Source: Protostelium mycophagum (lineage: Eukaryota > Evosea > Variosea > Protosteliida > Protosteliaceae). From it: a stretch of DNA of 39,358 bases. Each line of letters opens with the position of its first letter. The stretch's first letter is position 1. Below are positions 12,947 to 25,300 of this stretch, piece by piece. A program made the position numbers and the translations under genes. The notes beneath the pieces were generated by a model. The model saw nothing but the letters and a program-made list of their open reading frames with translations. It had not been told where the DNA came from and did not search any database. The DNA lies in the NCBI GenBank assembly GCA_002081555.1, contig MZNV01002964.1, positions 1 through 39,358 on the forward strand, written 5' to 3'.

Positions 12947-15900
12947 TTAGACATCATCCGCTTTTTCTGTGGCTGATGTTGTTTCGGAGAGGTTAACCAT
13001 CGCGTAATTCGATGCCTCTGTGGGAGGTATTCTGGAGAAAAGTCGTGTTCTCCAGGTATATAGATCCGATCTGATCCGTTGTAGACAGGCTGAAGAGAGG
13101 GTGTTTTGGTTACTGCTAAATATGCAATTGGTGATGGAAGCCGAAGTCATGTTGAATCCTGAGATGCTCAACGCACCTGAGCTCCTCAGTAAATTTTGTT
13201 TGCAAGAAATGTTGTGGAAACCATGTTACAGAAAAATTCAGGAATGTTTGAGCTCACCTTCAAGATTTCTGGTGAAATTGGATGACGTCACACTGATGGC
13301 ACCAATATTTGAGCCTGTCACAACGACCCCCTTCTGTGAGTTGTTGGTGAAGGAGCTTTCCGAAAGCACGAAAGTCTTGGCATCTCCAGATACGGAAAGT
13401 ACACCTGTCAAAATCAACTCCAATCCACTCGAGAACAATTTATTTTCATCTGCAGGTTTGTGATTGCGGTAACATACCGTGAATTACGTTAAGTAACCGT
13501 ATTTCTTGGGGAAATGAACAAAATAGATTAGATGATTTGAAAAATGAAATATCTCACTACCCACAAAGTTGTTAATAGTCAATGTGTTTGTGATCGACAG
13601 CATCACACCAGGGTTATTGCTCTGACATCTTGTCATACTGACTGACCTCAAAGTGGCTATTCTATAAATAGCTCAGACAAATCCCCGGTATAAATAATAA
13701 ATGTCTCACCTTGCAGTGATATTGCACAACACGCTCCCAGAATTGTCTTGGAAAACGAGAGGGTTGTAGACATAAAAAATTTTCGTATTGACGGTCAGTC
13801 CTCCACCGCTTCCAAAAATAGCAGCAGTAGAGGGGGAGAGGATCAGTATGTTATTTGGCGAGTTGTAGTCGCCCGGAGTGTAATAAACTCCGCTGTTGAG
13901 AGCGACAGTCACCGAGGGCAAGGAGAATGTATTGACGGCGTGAGCAATTTTTCCGAGACCTGAAATTTCCTCGGAATTTCATATTCTTTCATCTTGATCA
14001 CGTGCACAAAAATTCTGATGTGCCAAGAGACACAGACACAAACCTCTTTGGAAGCTGTTTGGGTTAAGTGGCGGGAACTGAGGATTGTTGGGGTCAATAC
14101 ATTCATTGAGGGTGCCACACTGCTTTTGTAGATCGGTGCTGTACATCGTGGCACAACTTATAAAGTTTGAGCCCAAGTTGCAACCGCCGCCTTGCCAGGG
14201 AGTCGGTTCACTGAGATTCGCACCTGTTTGAAATTTAGAATGTCCTCTTTCCCGCCAATTTCCTTCGAACTGATTTTTGAAATTTAAATCGGTGGTTTTG
14301 GCGGGAAAATAATTTTGGCGGGAAACTTGAAGGCAAGGCCCCGCTGATGTTATTTCTATGTATTTGAAGATCGTTCAACTGTGGTACAACTTTAACAAAT
14401 TTCCTGGAAAACTGAGCGAATTTTCTGGGAATTTTCCTACCAAAGTCAGGAGGGAGTGTGCCTCCGATTTGATTTTCGAATAAAGCACATGTTTGCAGAT
14501 TCACTAATCCACCAAAGGTTGGCGGGAAATCACCTGTCGCTTTGTCAAAATTACAACTCCATCTACAACTCACCGGATAGTTGATTTCTTTGCAACTGTA
14601 TCAACTGTAGAGATATCATATTTTTCCGATGCAAAGGTGGAATTGGCCCTGTGAACAAATTGTCGTTCCTGGAAATGTCAGCCAGTGATGGTATCACCTT
14701 GGGTGAATATATGTCATAATGATCGTGATGTATGTATGTCATAATGATCGTGGTGTATGTCATGAAATGTCGCAGCAGGTCAGATTACAGCTTATGATAC
14801 TCACAACGCCAATGTTTGGAGATTGTTCAATTGACATATTGATGGAGGAATGGACCCGTTGAATGCTGCACATCGTCATCTTCTGACGTTCACAAATGTC
14901 AGTTCACGGTAATTACCGTGCACTTTGACGCGATAATCGATGGCATTGTTCAAAACTCACAATGCCCAGCGAAATTAAGGTTTGTCAGGGCGGCCATGGA
15001 CCCGATATTTGACGGGAGGTTGCCCGAAAACTTGCTGTTTGCGAAACTCCAGGAAGGCAGTTGGGTGAGCGCGCCAAAATCCGCGGGAAGAGGACCTGTC
15101 AAGTAAGATCCGTCAAAGTTGAGGTTCGTCAAGTGGATCATCTTTCCCAGTGTAGTGGGAAGGTGCCCCGAGAAGTGATTCGTCTGAGCCGAAAAATCGG
15201 TGACCTGAAGGGTCAGAATTTTCCGCGAATTTCTTTGGAAATTTTCTGGAAAGTTCTGAGAAATATACCTGGGTTAAATTTCCAATACAGTCGGGAAATT
15301 GACCAGAAAAATTGTTAGTGAACAGAAATATCGTGGTAAGATTGACCAAGTTACAAAAAGAATCAGGTACAGTTCCTTGGAAATTATTTTGCTGATAGGA
15401 TCAGTCGTTGTAGTTACAAGTGTAGATGCAAGGATTCACCTGGATTGAGAGGTCGGTCAAGTGAATCAGATTTCCAATATCAGAAGGGAGGGCGCTGGAG
15501 ATTGAATTGTCAAAGAAGAGGATGGACTACAACCAGTCAATAATAACAATAAATATTTGGATAGAAATGATCAGGTCGAGGAGCGCGGTAACTACCGCGG
15601 AGTTGGACGTGAAGAGCTCTTTGGGATTTTGAAAACTAAAAAAAGTCGTGGGAAGTTATCGAACCTGGAGCTGTGTCAAATTGGTCAAACTGGCGGGAAT
15701 TGTCGTCAAGTGATTGTTTTGCATCAAAATGGATTTAAGTCCTGATAGCAATCCAAAAGATTCGGGGATTGGCCCCGTGAGGTTATTGTTTATCAGCGTG
15801 ACTGCATACGTCAGTGTGACCACGTCATCTCTTGTCCTCTACAATGGCGTGTAAATGTACTCGGACACAATTCGTCAACACCGACAGAGCCGCAAGCCCG

Positions 15901-16306
15901 GGTAGAATAATTGCATTAGGATTAAGAATGTAGATGTATGAATAAAAGACGGCCTTTCAAAGATTGTTTGTGTGGAGACCACATCGATGATTAAAAGACT
16001 CACTGGATGTGATCACACCAGTATCGTCACACGAGATGCCTGACCAATTATTGCAATAATTAGCTGCAGTCATCCACCCAGAGCGCTTTGTCCAGTAATC
16101 TCCTTTTAGAGATCAGAATTCATCGACACCAGATCAAAAATGGTCGTCATTTTAATGGAAACGCCCTTCAAGAGTTCGGACAGACTGAATGTATCTGCAT
16201 CCGACGTACCATTTGTGCTTCGATACAAGTCTTGAAGCGCGGTCAATTGAGGATCTGCGATCGAGAGGGCGATGCATGCCACAACGAAGATGAGATGTGG
16301 TCGCAT
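12947..16306 (-). CDS. Secreted plant-receptor-like LRR protein fused to right-handed beta-helix repeats
   Basis: The start at 16306 gives a signal peptide (MRPHLIFVVACIALSIADPQ). Then come the LRR N-terminal cap (LTALQDLYRSTNG joined to DYWTKRSGWMTAANY and NWSGISCDDTGVI) and about nine extracellular LRRs: NNNLTGPIPESFGLLSGL, NSISSALPSDIGNLIHLTDL, NNFQGTVPDSFCNLVNL, GSYLTGPLPADFGALTQLPS, FNGSIPPSICQLNNLQTLA, NLFTGPIPP and FPPTFGGLVNLQTC. Past 14220 the repeats stop. A Cys-containing spacer (SCATMYSTDLQKQCGTLNEC) leads to pectin-lyase-like turns: NSGVYYTPGDYNSPNNILIL, FYVYNPLVFQDNSG, FVLSESSFTNNSQKGVVVTG and SASITNCIFSSNQN. It ends near ETTSATEKADDV, with the stop merging into an AATAAA signal at about 12940. 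Probably a surface or secreted recognition or adhesion protein. The combination is unusual; each half is clear, while the exact last exon is not. Confidence 0.75.
14248..14530. repeat. Cluster of four TTGGCGGGAAA (E2F-like) motifs
   Basis: Copies lie at 14248-14258 (reverse), 14296-14309, 14312-14325 and 14519-14530, all inside or at the edges of introns of the LRR/beta-helix gene. Two are nearly contiguous. The motif matches the animal/plant E2F-DP consensus, but its intron location and recurrence elsewhere in the window (17925, 23187, 37658, 38009, 38312) argue against simple promoter use. Confidence 0.6.
14905..14920. repeat. Perfect 16-bp palindrome CACGGTAATTACCGTG
   Basis: A perfect inverted repeat in an intron of the LRR/beta-helix gene. 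Related palindromes occur at 15584-15599 and 25624-25639, and looser ones near 13466, 10958 and 29593. Confidence 0.7.
15584..15599. repeat. Palindrome CGCGGTA-AC-TACCGCG
   Basis: Seven-base arms around two bases, in an intron of the LRR/beta-helix gene. Same core (CGGTA..TACCG) as the 14905 palindrome. Confidence 0.65.
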
Positions 16307-16734
16307 CCTGTGGCTGACCGGTTGAAATAGCTTCACTACCTTGGACAAACGAAAGTGTGACACAACTTGCCGTGTATTGATATGCCATCTGCCATTGACG
16401 GAAGGTCCTGTCTGTTACCCAGGGACACTTCAACGGTTCTAATTGCGAGTGGAGTCCGCGTTGTAGAAGTCATGAACAGAGTGTCGGTACTGCCTACAAG
16501 ATTGTAGACCGTCACAACACCTTTTGATGACAGCCTTGAAGAACATGGCTTGATTTTTACGGCCGTAAAAAAAATCTTGCTACAGGAATCGAACCCGGGG
16601 CTTCAGTTTTATGTTGTGGTTCCCCAGACTTTGGACATTGCCCAAAAGCTGAAGAACCTCACAAAGACACCAGATGACGTTGTTGCTAACAACATAGACA
16701 CAGCCAGCACCACGAGAACATTTCAACACCATCT
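16307..16734. other. Intergenic between two minus-strand genes, no gene seen
   Basis: About 430 bp. It contains GTTGTAGA near 16460 and a palindrome TTTTTACGGCCGTAAAAA at about 16555-16572. A tRNA T-loop look-alike near 16576-16600 (reverse strand GGGTTCGATTCC) was examined and lacks matching stems. It should hold the 3' end of the DNAJC3-like gene and the promoter of the LRR gene. Confidence 0.5.
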
Positions 16735-19330
16735 TTATCCAAAATTAAATTCAAAGTTGTAGCCTCCACCACCACCTGAAACGATCAGCGCCTTCCAAAT
16801 AACAATGACCAGTGTTCTGGTGTCTTTGCGGCAAGGACACTTTCACAACTCTTAAGAGTCCACAAAGACCAAAAACATCCTCTTGCAGCAAGTCGGACAA
16901 CAACACCGACAATTCTTCAAGAAATTACCAAAGGGGCCACCACCGCCGAAAGGATTTCCACCACCAAAAGGGTTGTGAAAGTGGGGTTGTTGTGGCTGGT
17001 CCAAGTCTTCGCCATTGTCATATCTCCTTCTTTTTTCTTCATTGCTCAACACTGCAGATTGGATCAGATTCTTAGGGATCTACAACGGACGAAATTATTT
17101 GGTGATTTTTTGTCTATTTTTAAATTTTATTTTTTTGAAAATGGAAGTGTTGTAGATTGTGGAAAAGGCTAGTCAATAGAAATACCAAAGCAGACAAATG
17201 TTTTCATAAAAATTTCAATTCTAGGAATTATTCTGAATTTGACTTGAATTTTCAAAATCCACAAAAGAATTTTCAATCATTTTTCAAGGAAATATTCACG
17301 ATTTAAATTGATTATTCACCTTCATGGGCTTCTCCTATCTCGATGTATTTTTCCTTTGCTAACTCCTTGTCGTCATGTTTGTCCGGGTGCCATTTGACCG
17401 CAGCCAGTCTATTTTTGGATCAATCTACAATGATGTAGATGAGTGGAAATCTCACCTGTATGCCTTTTTAATCTCTCTCTCGGTAGCGGCCTTGTTGACA
17501 TTCAAAATTTTGTAGTAATCCTTTCTTTGAGATATCTTAAGGAGACGTCTCGCGTTGTGAAGTCCTTGTTGGATCTACAACGGTCAGAATATTTGAGACG
17601 AAACTTCACGGAAAACTAATATCCCACATTATGGTTTTGAGGTTGCTTCTCGTGTGCTGCATCACGTCAGAAATTTCACGTAAATTCACAAAAATAATTC
17701 GACGAAAATTCCGTAGAATATTCTGAGAATCTTACCCTTGTTGTAAGCGTTGATGGCCTCTTGGTATTGCTCCAAAGCGATGTGCGCTTCAGCCTTGTTG
17801 ATGTATGGATCCACATTTCCTTCATCTGCTTCAATAGACTTCTCACATTCGGCCACCGCCTCTTGATGCTTGTTCATCTACAACGGTGTAAACAACGGTT
17901 GTTATGAGTTGCAGACATGAGAGATTTTGGCGGGAAAATATTACAAAATCTCTGTTATTAAACAAATTCATTGTAGACAGTCAAAACCAAATAAATACAG
18001 TTGTATATATATAAGAATTAATTAGTTGTAGATCAACACAAAACGCAATTGTAGATGGACGAAAATCTTACCTTGATGGAATTCTTGCACAAAAACAAAT
18101 AAGCGTTGGGCCTAATGTAGGCGTTCTCCGGGTCAGAATTCAGAGCTTCAGTGTACTCGTTGTAACTTTTCTGGAATTTTCCTTCGTTGTGGAATTGTTC
18201 ACCGTTCTTCAGGTGCTTCTCCAACTTGTTGATTTTCTGAGAAAAATGTCAGAAAATTCTGAGATTTTTATTAAAAAAAGTGAATTTTTGATGATGAGGA
18301 GTGATGTAATACGTACTTTGAATTCTACGCGACATTTCCTGTTGTCTGGGTCGGAGCTGAGCGCCTTTTTGAAGTGGCTCATCGCGGCATCATTTTGACC
18401 CATGAGATACAGTGCTGCATATATTAATTTCAAATTTTGAATTATCTCTGAAGCGCCATTTCTCTTGTATTTTTATTTATTTTGTTAAATTCATTTTTTA
18501 GAATGATCATCATGATCCTCACCTTTTCCTTTCAGATACAGAGCGTCCACATTGTCAGAGGAGAGTTTCAAAACCTTGCTATAGACATCAACCCATTTTC
18601 AAAAAAGTTGATTTGAACTCACGTCATATCCTCCATAATGGGGTTGAATCTGCCCAGATTGAGGTTACATTCTGCCCTTCTCAGTCTGAACTCAGCGAAA
18701 TCAGGAACCAAATCAATCAAGGTGGTGAGAGAATTGATGGCCTCCTCCCATCTTCCGGTGCTGAATTGTTCATCAGCAGATTTCTGCTGGCTTTCTGCGT
18801 GAACAATAGAGGTCAACTGTTCGAGTTGAGAAATGCTTATAATTCAATAATAATTTTAAATGGAATGGTACCTGGCTGAGATATGAATCTGTTCCTGGTT
18901 TGCCTTTCAACAGTTCTTCATAATCTTCTCTAGCCTTGCTGAAACTACCTCTTTGCAGGTACAATTTGGCACGTTTCTGTCTGGCCTGATGAAATCTCAC
19001 CATGTGTTCGATGTATCATTGGGAATAATAGTTCACCTGTTGGTGATCTGGTTTGATCTCCAAAACCTTCTCGAGATCAGAGAGAGCTCCATTAGGTCTG
19101 TTCATAATGAGGTAAACGGTGGCACGTCTGTAATAGTTTGTAGCCTCTGATGGCTCAAGATCTATGGCATGTCCAAATGCCTTCGCTGCATCAGAGTATT
19201 TCCTCTCCTTTGTGAAATTGTCTCCTTCTACTCGGAACTCAGCAGGAGTCTTCTTTGGCTTTGCCTCCTCTTCTGCCACACATATAGATAACGCGTATAG
19301 AAGTGGAAGGATCCACAGATGAAGCCGCAT
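16735..19330 (-). CDS. DNAJC3: DNAJC3/P58IPK-type ER co-chaperone (TPR plus J domain)
   Basis: An ER-luminal Hsp70 (BiP) co-chaperone and unfolded-protein-response component in animals. The start at 19330 gives a signal peptide, MRLHLWILPLLYALSICVAE. TPRs then fill the N-terminal two thirds: DNFTKERKYSDAAKAFGHAI, YLIMNRPNGALSDLEKVLEI, AKLYLQRGSFSKAREDYEEL, FSTGRWEEAINSLTTLIDLV, LGRFNPIMEDM, LYLMGQNDAAMSHFKKALSS, GKFQKSYNEYTEALN and HIALEQYQEAINAYNKG. The J domain lies near 17330-17560 with the key HPD (AAVKWHPDKHDDKELAKEKY). A Gly/Phe tail (HNPFGGGNPFGGGGPFG) is spliced to a last exon ending GGGGYNFEFNFG, matching the family's glycine-rich end. Many short introns, several carrying TCTACAACGG. 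Length and domain order match the family; identification is strong. It is convergent or tandem with unrelated neighbours. Confidence 0.92.
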
Positions 19331-19796
19331 GATCGCGAGAAATGATTTGTCTTCTCGAAATCATTTTTTTACACGTGGCCGAAAACATGCATCCAGACAA
19401 GTTTGACAATGCATTGACAAGGTCATTATGTGATGGAATGTACATGCTATGTGTGTGTTATGATCTGCTGTCAAACACACCACAAGAATTGGACAGAGCT
19501 CTTTTCCGCCTTCACAGATTTTTCAGAAGTTCAGACCCAACATGACTTGGGGCCATGAACAACGGGTCATCCATATCCAAGAAGTTACCAACCCACACAG
19601 TCACTGCTGCTCGGACATACCTGAAGCAAGCTCAAACTCTAGGCAGCCAGACACTCACCGCTCATGAACAGCAATTACATTGGGCGCAAAATTACTTTAT
19701 TTGAAATTCTTGCAATTTCTTGTCAATTCACGAAAATCATTCCAGGACGCCGCGGGGATGTACTTTACGAATCTTGGTGACACAACACGCAAGATG
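19331..19796. other. Promoter region with two short unassigned reading frames
   Basis: It lies between the divergent DNAJC3-like gene and the secreted-protein gene. Two short plus-strand frames are open: one of 67 codons from 19342 (contains MYMLCVCYDLLSNTPQELD) and one of 49 codons from 19554 (MNNGSSISKKLPTHTVTAAR). They could be exons of a small gene, but I could not join them by convincing splice sites and recognise neither, so no gene is called. Confidence 0.35.
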
Positions 19797-22306
19797 AGAC
19801 CCTTCTTTCTCACTGTGGCTCTTTTTGGGGTTTGTGTGGCTGATTTCTGTACACAATGCAGCCATTTTCACACTGTCCCTTCTCCTCCAGCGGGAAAACT
19901 TTTTCAGCTATCGACAGATGCATCTCTTGGAACACCACAGTTCTTCACACAAACACCATCGGGATGGTCTCTCATGAGCTGTCTCGACACGACATGCTCG
20001 AGCGTCGGAGCGACAACCCAACACAATGCAATAGGTGTCCTCTTTGCGAGGTAATCGTTTCGCGATCGAAAAAACTTGACGGACAGAGGTAACGACTTGT
20101 GGATATTGACAAAGGAGGTTATCGATGACCTCAGCTTTTTCCAGCTACACCTTCCTGGCGGAAAAACATGGGCAGTGAACTCCCAACCAGGACAGGTTTT
20201 GGTGGCTAGATGATCGATAATTGATGTCTGCAGACACCTTCGCCGAAGGCGATGAGCGCGTATGACGATTTCGCTATTCTTCTTGTAAGAGGAACACAAA
20301 CGACCATGAGTTTCGCATTGTTTGGAGGTGTAACTGGCCAGTCATTCTCAGAGATCTAGTAATCATTTTGTCTAATTTCATATCGATGATTGATTCTTCA
20401 GTAACATCGAGCAACCAGGAGAGACCTACGACTTGATTGGGCTGGCTGAAAGCACAGATCATCCTGTTTGGGCTGTTAGAATCGGAAATGATGTCTTTGT
20501 ATCCCTGTGCGTCCGATCGTCTTGTCAACCTTCAGACCCCCCTCCGGTCAAATTGTACAGGTGTCACAAATTCACAAGTCAAAAGTCGATTGTACAATTT
20601 GACCTTCTTTAGCGGAGCGGATCTACAACCCGGATGCGTCTCCATCGTTCAGGTTGATGACTTGCCTGTGGTCAGCATTGCTCAGGTCTCATCTCCTTTC
20701 TCCAAACACAACAGCTGACCACCTCAGAACCAGCGAAGAACGGTGGTCGTCTATTGCATCGACAACCTTTGCAAGACATACAAACAAGAAGAGATCGGCA
20801 ATCCTAGCATGGGCGCTGCAGCTGTCGGAAAGACACCTCTGAACAACATCTTCCTCGCGTCCATCAACTCCATGCATCAGTCACGTCACCTGTTGTCGTT
20901 TTGAAATCTCACTGAAATTTCGCAGGTTGGAAGTATCTGTATTTGTGGGTTTTTGGAGGAATGCACCACAGATAAATCTACCTGCGGGCAGTAACTACAC
21001 TGTACAAAGCATACCCGGAGACTCTGAGACCAGAATTGTCGTCACGAGCGCTCAAACCAGCAGGTGACACCTCGGATTTTTCAGTTGTAGATTGAACGAA
21101 TGATAGCACAACGGTGTACTCTGTATGTGGGCCCTACACGTTGATATCATATCCTGGCGCAGGTAAAACATCGTGATATCTCTTCATCTGAACCACATCA
21201 GTTCCTGCGGGGAGCCATATCTCCGTGTCTGGATCTGATTTCTGCACATCCTATCAAAACTGCTATCTACAACCTGCCAATGGTATCCCCGTTGAGGTTC
21301 CAGGGCTATTTTTGTCATCCGTAAGTTTCCGTTGTGACGTACCGAATGACACCCCCTCTGGGGTCTATACTATTGGAGTGGGGTCACCCACCAGTTTTGC
21401 TTTCGCACAACTGTTTATTACCGCGAAATCTGTTACAACAAGTTCCACAATCTCATCCACAATCTCTACAAGCTCGTCCACAAGCTCATCTACAATTTCA
21501 TCCACCATCTCATCTTCTGTAACCTCATCCACAAGCCCACCCACAACCTCCTCTACAATCTTATCTACAATCCCACCCACAACCTCTTCTACAACCTCAT
21601 CCACCTCTACCAGCTCATCTTCAACCTCATCCACAACCTCACCCACAACCTCATCCACAACCTCATCCACAACCTCGTCTACAATCCCGTTAACAGCATT
21701 CACAATAAGCTCTACCTCATCTGCAACATCATCTACGATGTCAACTACAACCGTGGTATCATCTACAGCTGTGCCAACTACAATATCATCCACAACTGTG
21801 GTGTCATCTACAGCTGTGTCCACAATCGTGGAGGGAACCAAGTGGTATCAGGTCACTTTGAGTTACACTCTCCAATCTGCAGGTCAAACTGGGCTAGTCG
21901 AGATGTCACGACTAATAAATTGTAGATCTATCCTTCCACGCTATCATCGACGGCGAGTGTGACGTCTACCTCAGACACAAGTGAGTGTGCATCTCTTTTA
22001 GACACTTTGCTGACACAACGAAGGCACTGTGTTGCGGGAAACACCACTTTCACCAGTGGAAATGCATACAGGCCCGATATGATCTCGATCTATGACCCAG
22101 TGGGACACCACATCCAATACTATGTTGGCTGGACTTACGGCTGGATCAATTGGCCACAGTCTGTAGCGATAGTACAGATCCAAACCAACCTGGGAGCTGT
22201 GATCACATTTATGCCATCATTGAATCAGAGAGATGGCATATGGAATGTGTTTTCGATAACAGAGAGGGGAGACATCTTAAAAGGACAGCACACGGAAAGC
22301 ATCTAA
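19797..22306 (+). CDS. Secreted or surface protein with Ser/Thr-rich stalk
   Basis: The start at 19797 gives a signal peptide (MRPFFLTVALFGVCVADFC). The N-terminal part has repeated beta-type modules with cysteines: LFQLSTDASLGTPQFFTQTP, WSLMSCLDTTCSS, GNDLWILTKEVIDD, YDLIGLAESTDHPVWAVRIG and LYNLTFFSGADLQPGCVSIV. Next is HISVSGSDFCTSYQNCYL, and FRCDVPNDTPSGVYTIGVGS looks like an IPT/filamin-type Ig fold. A mucin-like Ser/Thr stalk of about 130 residues follows, then a globular C-terminal module (YRPDMISIYDPVGHHIQYYV, WTYGWINWPQSVAIVQ) ending at a TAA at 22304-22306. There is no membrane anchor at the end, so it is either secreted or held non-covalently. About nine small introns interrupt the first half. 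Family not recognised; an adhesin- or coat-like role is inference. Confidence 0.65.
21433..21829 (+). repeat. Ser/Thr codon repeat (mucin-like stalk)
   Basis: A long run of degenerate units such as TCCACAACCTCATCTACAA coding for Ser-Ser-Thr-Thr and Ser-Ser-Thr-Ile. It is the stalk of the surrounding secreted protein and would be heavily O-glycosylated. Several units contain TCTACAA, close to the dispersed octamer of this window. Confidence 0.85.
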
Positions 22307-22356
22307 TGTCATCACAAAGTTTGCCAAACTTGGAGAGCTTCTCTGTCAACTAAATT

Positions 22357-25300
22357 TTATTTTGTGCTTTCCTCCAATGCTTCATCATCGTCTAAACTGA
22401 AAATGCCCTCTCCGTCCTCCTCTTCCTCAAACTCTTCAGGAATCTCTTGTTCCGAAATTCCGCTGAAATTTCCGTCAGTTTCCGTGAATTTCTCGTGAAC
22501 AAACTATGATATCTCACCTCTTCGTGCCGTATGTCGTCACGATATCGTCCATTTGGTCGGGTGTGAGGTCTTCAATACCCCAGTCCCCTTCTAATCCTGC
22601 TGGGGTGGCGATCTGTTGTGCTTCTTGAGAGGCCGATAGAGATGGGTTGATAATGTCATCATCGGTGAGTGTCCTCTCTGTGATGACAGATTCTGATCAG
22701 ATCAGATGTAACAAAGATGTAGAATGATGTTAAACAAATTTGTACAAACAAATACAAAGATACAAAGAGGACAAAACTCACTGTTGTCTGCCTTGGTTCT
22801 TCTGGTCTTATCGTTCTTTCTCTTTCTAGATGACCAGTTGGCCTCTCTAGCTTCGTTACGTCTAAATATCAGCCTGTATAACCTCAGTTGTAGTGGGAGG
22901 AAATCGAATGTTTTCGCCAGTTCATTTTTTTCGGTTTAAACGTAATTTTTATGGTACTACAGAGTTGTAGAATGAGTTGTAGAATGTGCACAAAATTCGG
23001 TTTAAAATGTTTTTAGTTTCATCAGAAATTCCACCTGATCGGAGTTCCCAAATAAGCGTGGCGTTCGCGAATCGCACCTTCAAGATATCTGCGATAATGC
23101 CCTGAAACATGTCAATCTACAACGATCTTTTCATTCAAAATACTGACCTTGTACAAGTGACGGGTCGTTCACAAACAACGCAAAAGTTGGCGGGAAAGTC
23201 TTGATCTGAGATATCGTCATTTTCCATATAAGACACCCCACGACAACAAAAAAGATATCTTTTTCTGTGGCACAAAAATTCTGACCTGTGTGGCAAATTT
23301 GATCTTGAGGGATTTCCCCCGGGTAACGGTGGGGTTATGGTTGATGACCGCCTTCCGGAGTGATTCGTTCAATTTCTGTGTGGTGAAGAAAAATCCTCTC
23401 TCATCAAACACTTTGACGGCCAAGTCCATCACCTGTCGACCCGATTCAGTTTTTTCGCGCCAAAAATAAAATTCAAATTCATGGAAATCGGATTTCTTTG
23501 GACGAGTAATCGTAGAGATTTTATTGATTTTATAATGCAAATTTATTGAAAATTTTTTGCATTGATAAAAACAACTCTTGGCCTTTTCCAAAGAGTGCGG
23601 TGGTTACCGTAAAAAATCACGGAAATAAACCGTGAATTTCGCAAGACATTACCACCACAACATCGTATTCATATGAGAAATTACAAACAAACCTCAGACA
23701 TGTGGTAACCCGTCTTCGCAGACACAAACACGACGGGTACGAATTCCAAGAACCTTAATTGGGCGCGCAGATGCTTCATGTACTCCTCCCGAGAGCTGGG
23801 AACCTCTCTCAACAGATCCCATTTGTTCACCGCCACGATCACTGACAGGTGTCAGGGATCTGGTCAGATGTATCTCATCTGAAGTGGTCGTATCTTAGTA
23901 TATAGAGGTGTGGCTCTGCCACAAAATACAAAAATGTACAACTTAATGAATAGATCTGGTTCAGGGTGCATTGTCATTTGAAAAAATGTCGGTGATATGT
24001 CTTTGCGATTTCACTGCAAATCGTTGAAACTTTAGTACTAATATTGCCTCTTCTCTTGATCAATTATTATGCCGATCGGATCGACGCGGCAAAGTCGTAA
24101 ATACACTTGCAATCCGATCGACGAGAAGGATGGGACGGCCAAGCCGCAAAAAAGTAAAATTGTGTACAACTACAATCCCGTTGCCATCAAATTTTTCAAT
24201 ATACTCACCAGACTTGTTGTGTTGAATGATGTGTGATGCGATCATCTGATCTTGTGTGGTGACACCACTGACTGGATCTATTAATAGAACGGCCACGTGG
24301 CACCTCTCTATCGTCGACAAAGCCCTCAATACGACCAGCTGTTCGATTCCTTTCTGTGAATTTTTATTTTCACTGAGGTCAAGCACAAATATTGCAATGT
24401 TGTGAAATATTTTCGGATATGTTAAGAAGCTAAATTGATATATAAATTCGCTACAAGTGCATTTTTCTAGATATGATGATTTGTAGAAAAGGTATTCAAA
24501 GAGACAAAGCGATAGTGGGGTAATATTGTTTTTTGAGGATATTATATGATATATTTCCAGTAAATTCACCTCTCTGATGGTTCTCTTCCTTATACCGGCA
24601 GTATCTATCAGTGTTATTTTCCTCCCATCATGTTCCATGTGATGATCCACTGGGTCATGCGTTGTTCCTTCCACCTAGACTTTTTCAAAACAGAGTTGGA
24701 AATTCAATTTTTTTGGATAAGTGTCCAGAATTTCAACTTGAAAACATTTGAACGTTGAAAATTTCAACTTGAAAAAAACTGAAATTGTAGCTTAAAATAA
24801 AGTTTTGGAAATTTCAACTTGAAAAAACTCGATTTCGAAAATCTCAATGGTACTCACATCAGATACGATGGAGCGATCCTGCTTGATGAGGTGATTCATG
24901 GCAGATGATTTCCCCACATTAGGCTGTCCGACTATGGCTATTCTTATAGAAGACGGTTGTGTCAGCGAATGAGGTCTGATGGAGGGATCGACGAGTGCAT
25001 TATCAGGTGATTCCAAGTCTAAATCGGAGGATAGAGGGTCTTCAGACTCTGGCTCAATGTCTTCCACTACCTGTGATGATGTCATCACAACGTGAGCTTC
25101 ACCCAAATCAAATTTATATTTCGGCAAAGCCAAAAAACTCGACCGTCTTTGTACATATTTGTTAGTACAGAAAATATTAATTTAATTGATTTTATTTTAT
25201 GTTTAATTTCTGAGTAAATACCAACAACACTTCAAATACATAACTTTGATTCGACAAAGCTGCGGTTATGTGTACAGAGACCAGTTCAAAAGTATTAAAT

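Noticed and set aside
16560-16650. tRNA gene on the minus strand (GGGTTCGATTCC, T-loop-like)
   Set aside because: The five-base T stem does not pair (CCGGG opposite CCTGT), and no acceptor-stem partner or D arm lies at the right distance.
21365-21841. Long minus-strand frame of 158 codons rich in Val/Asp/Glu
   Set aside because: It is only the reverse reading of the Ser/Thr codon repeat of the secreted protein; no independent evidence.
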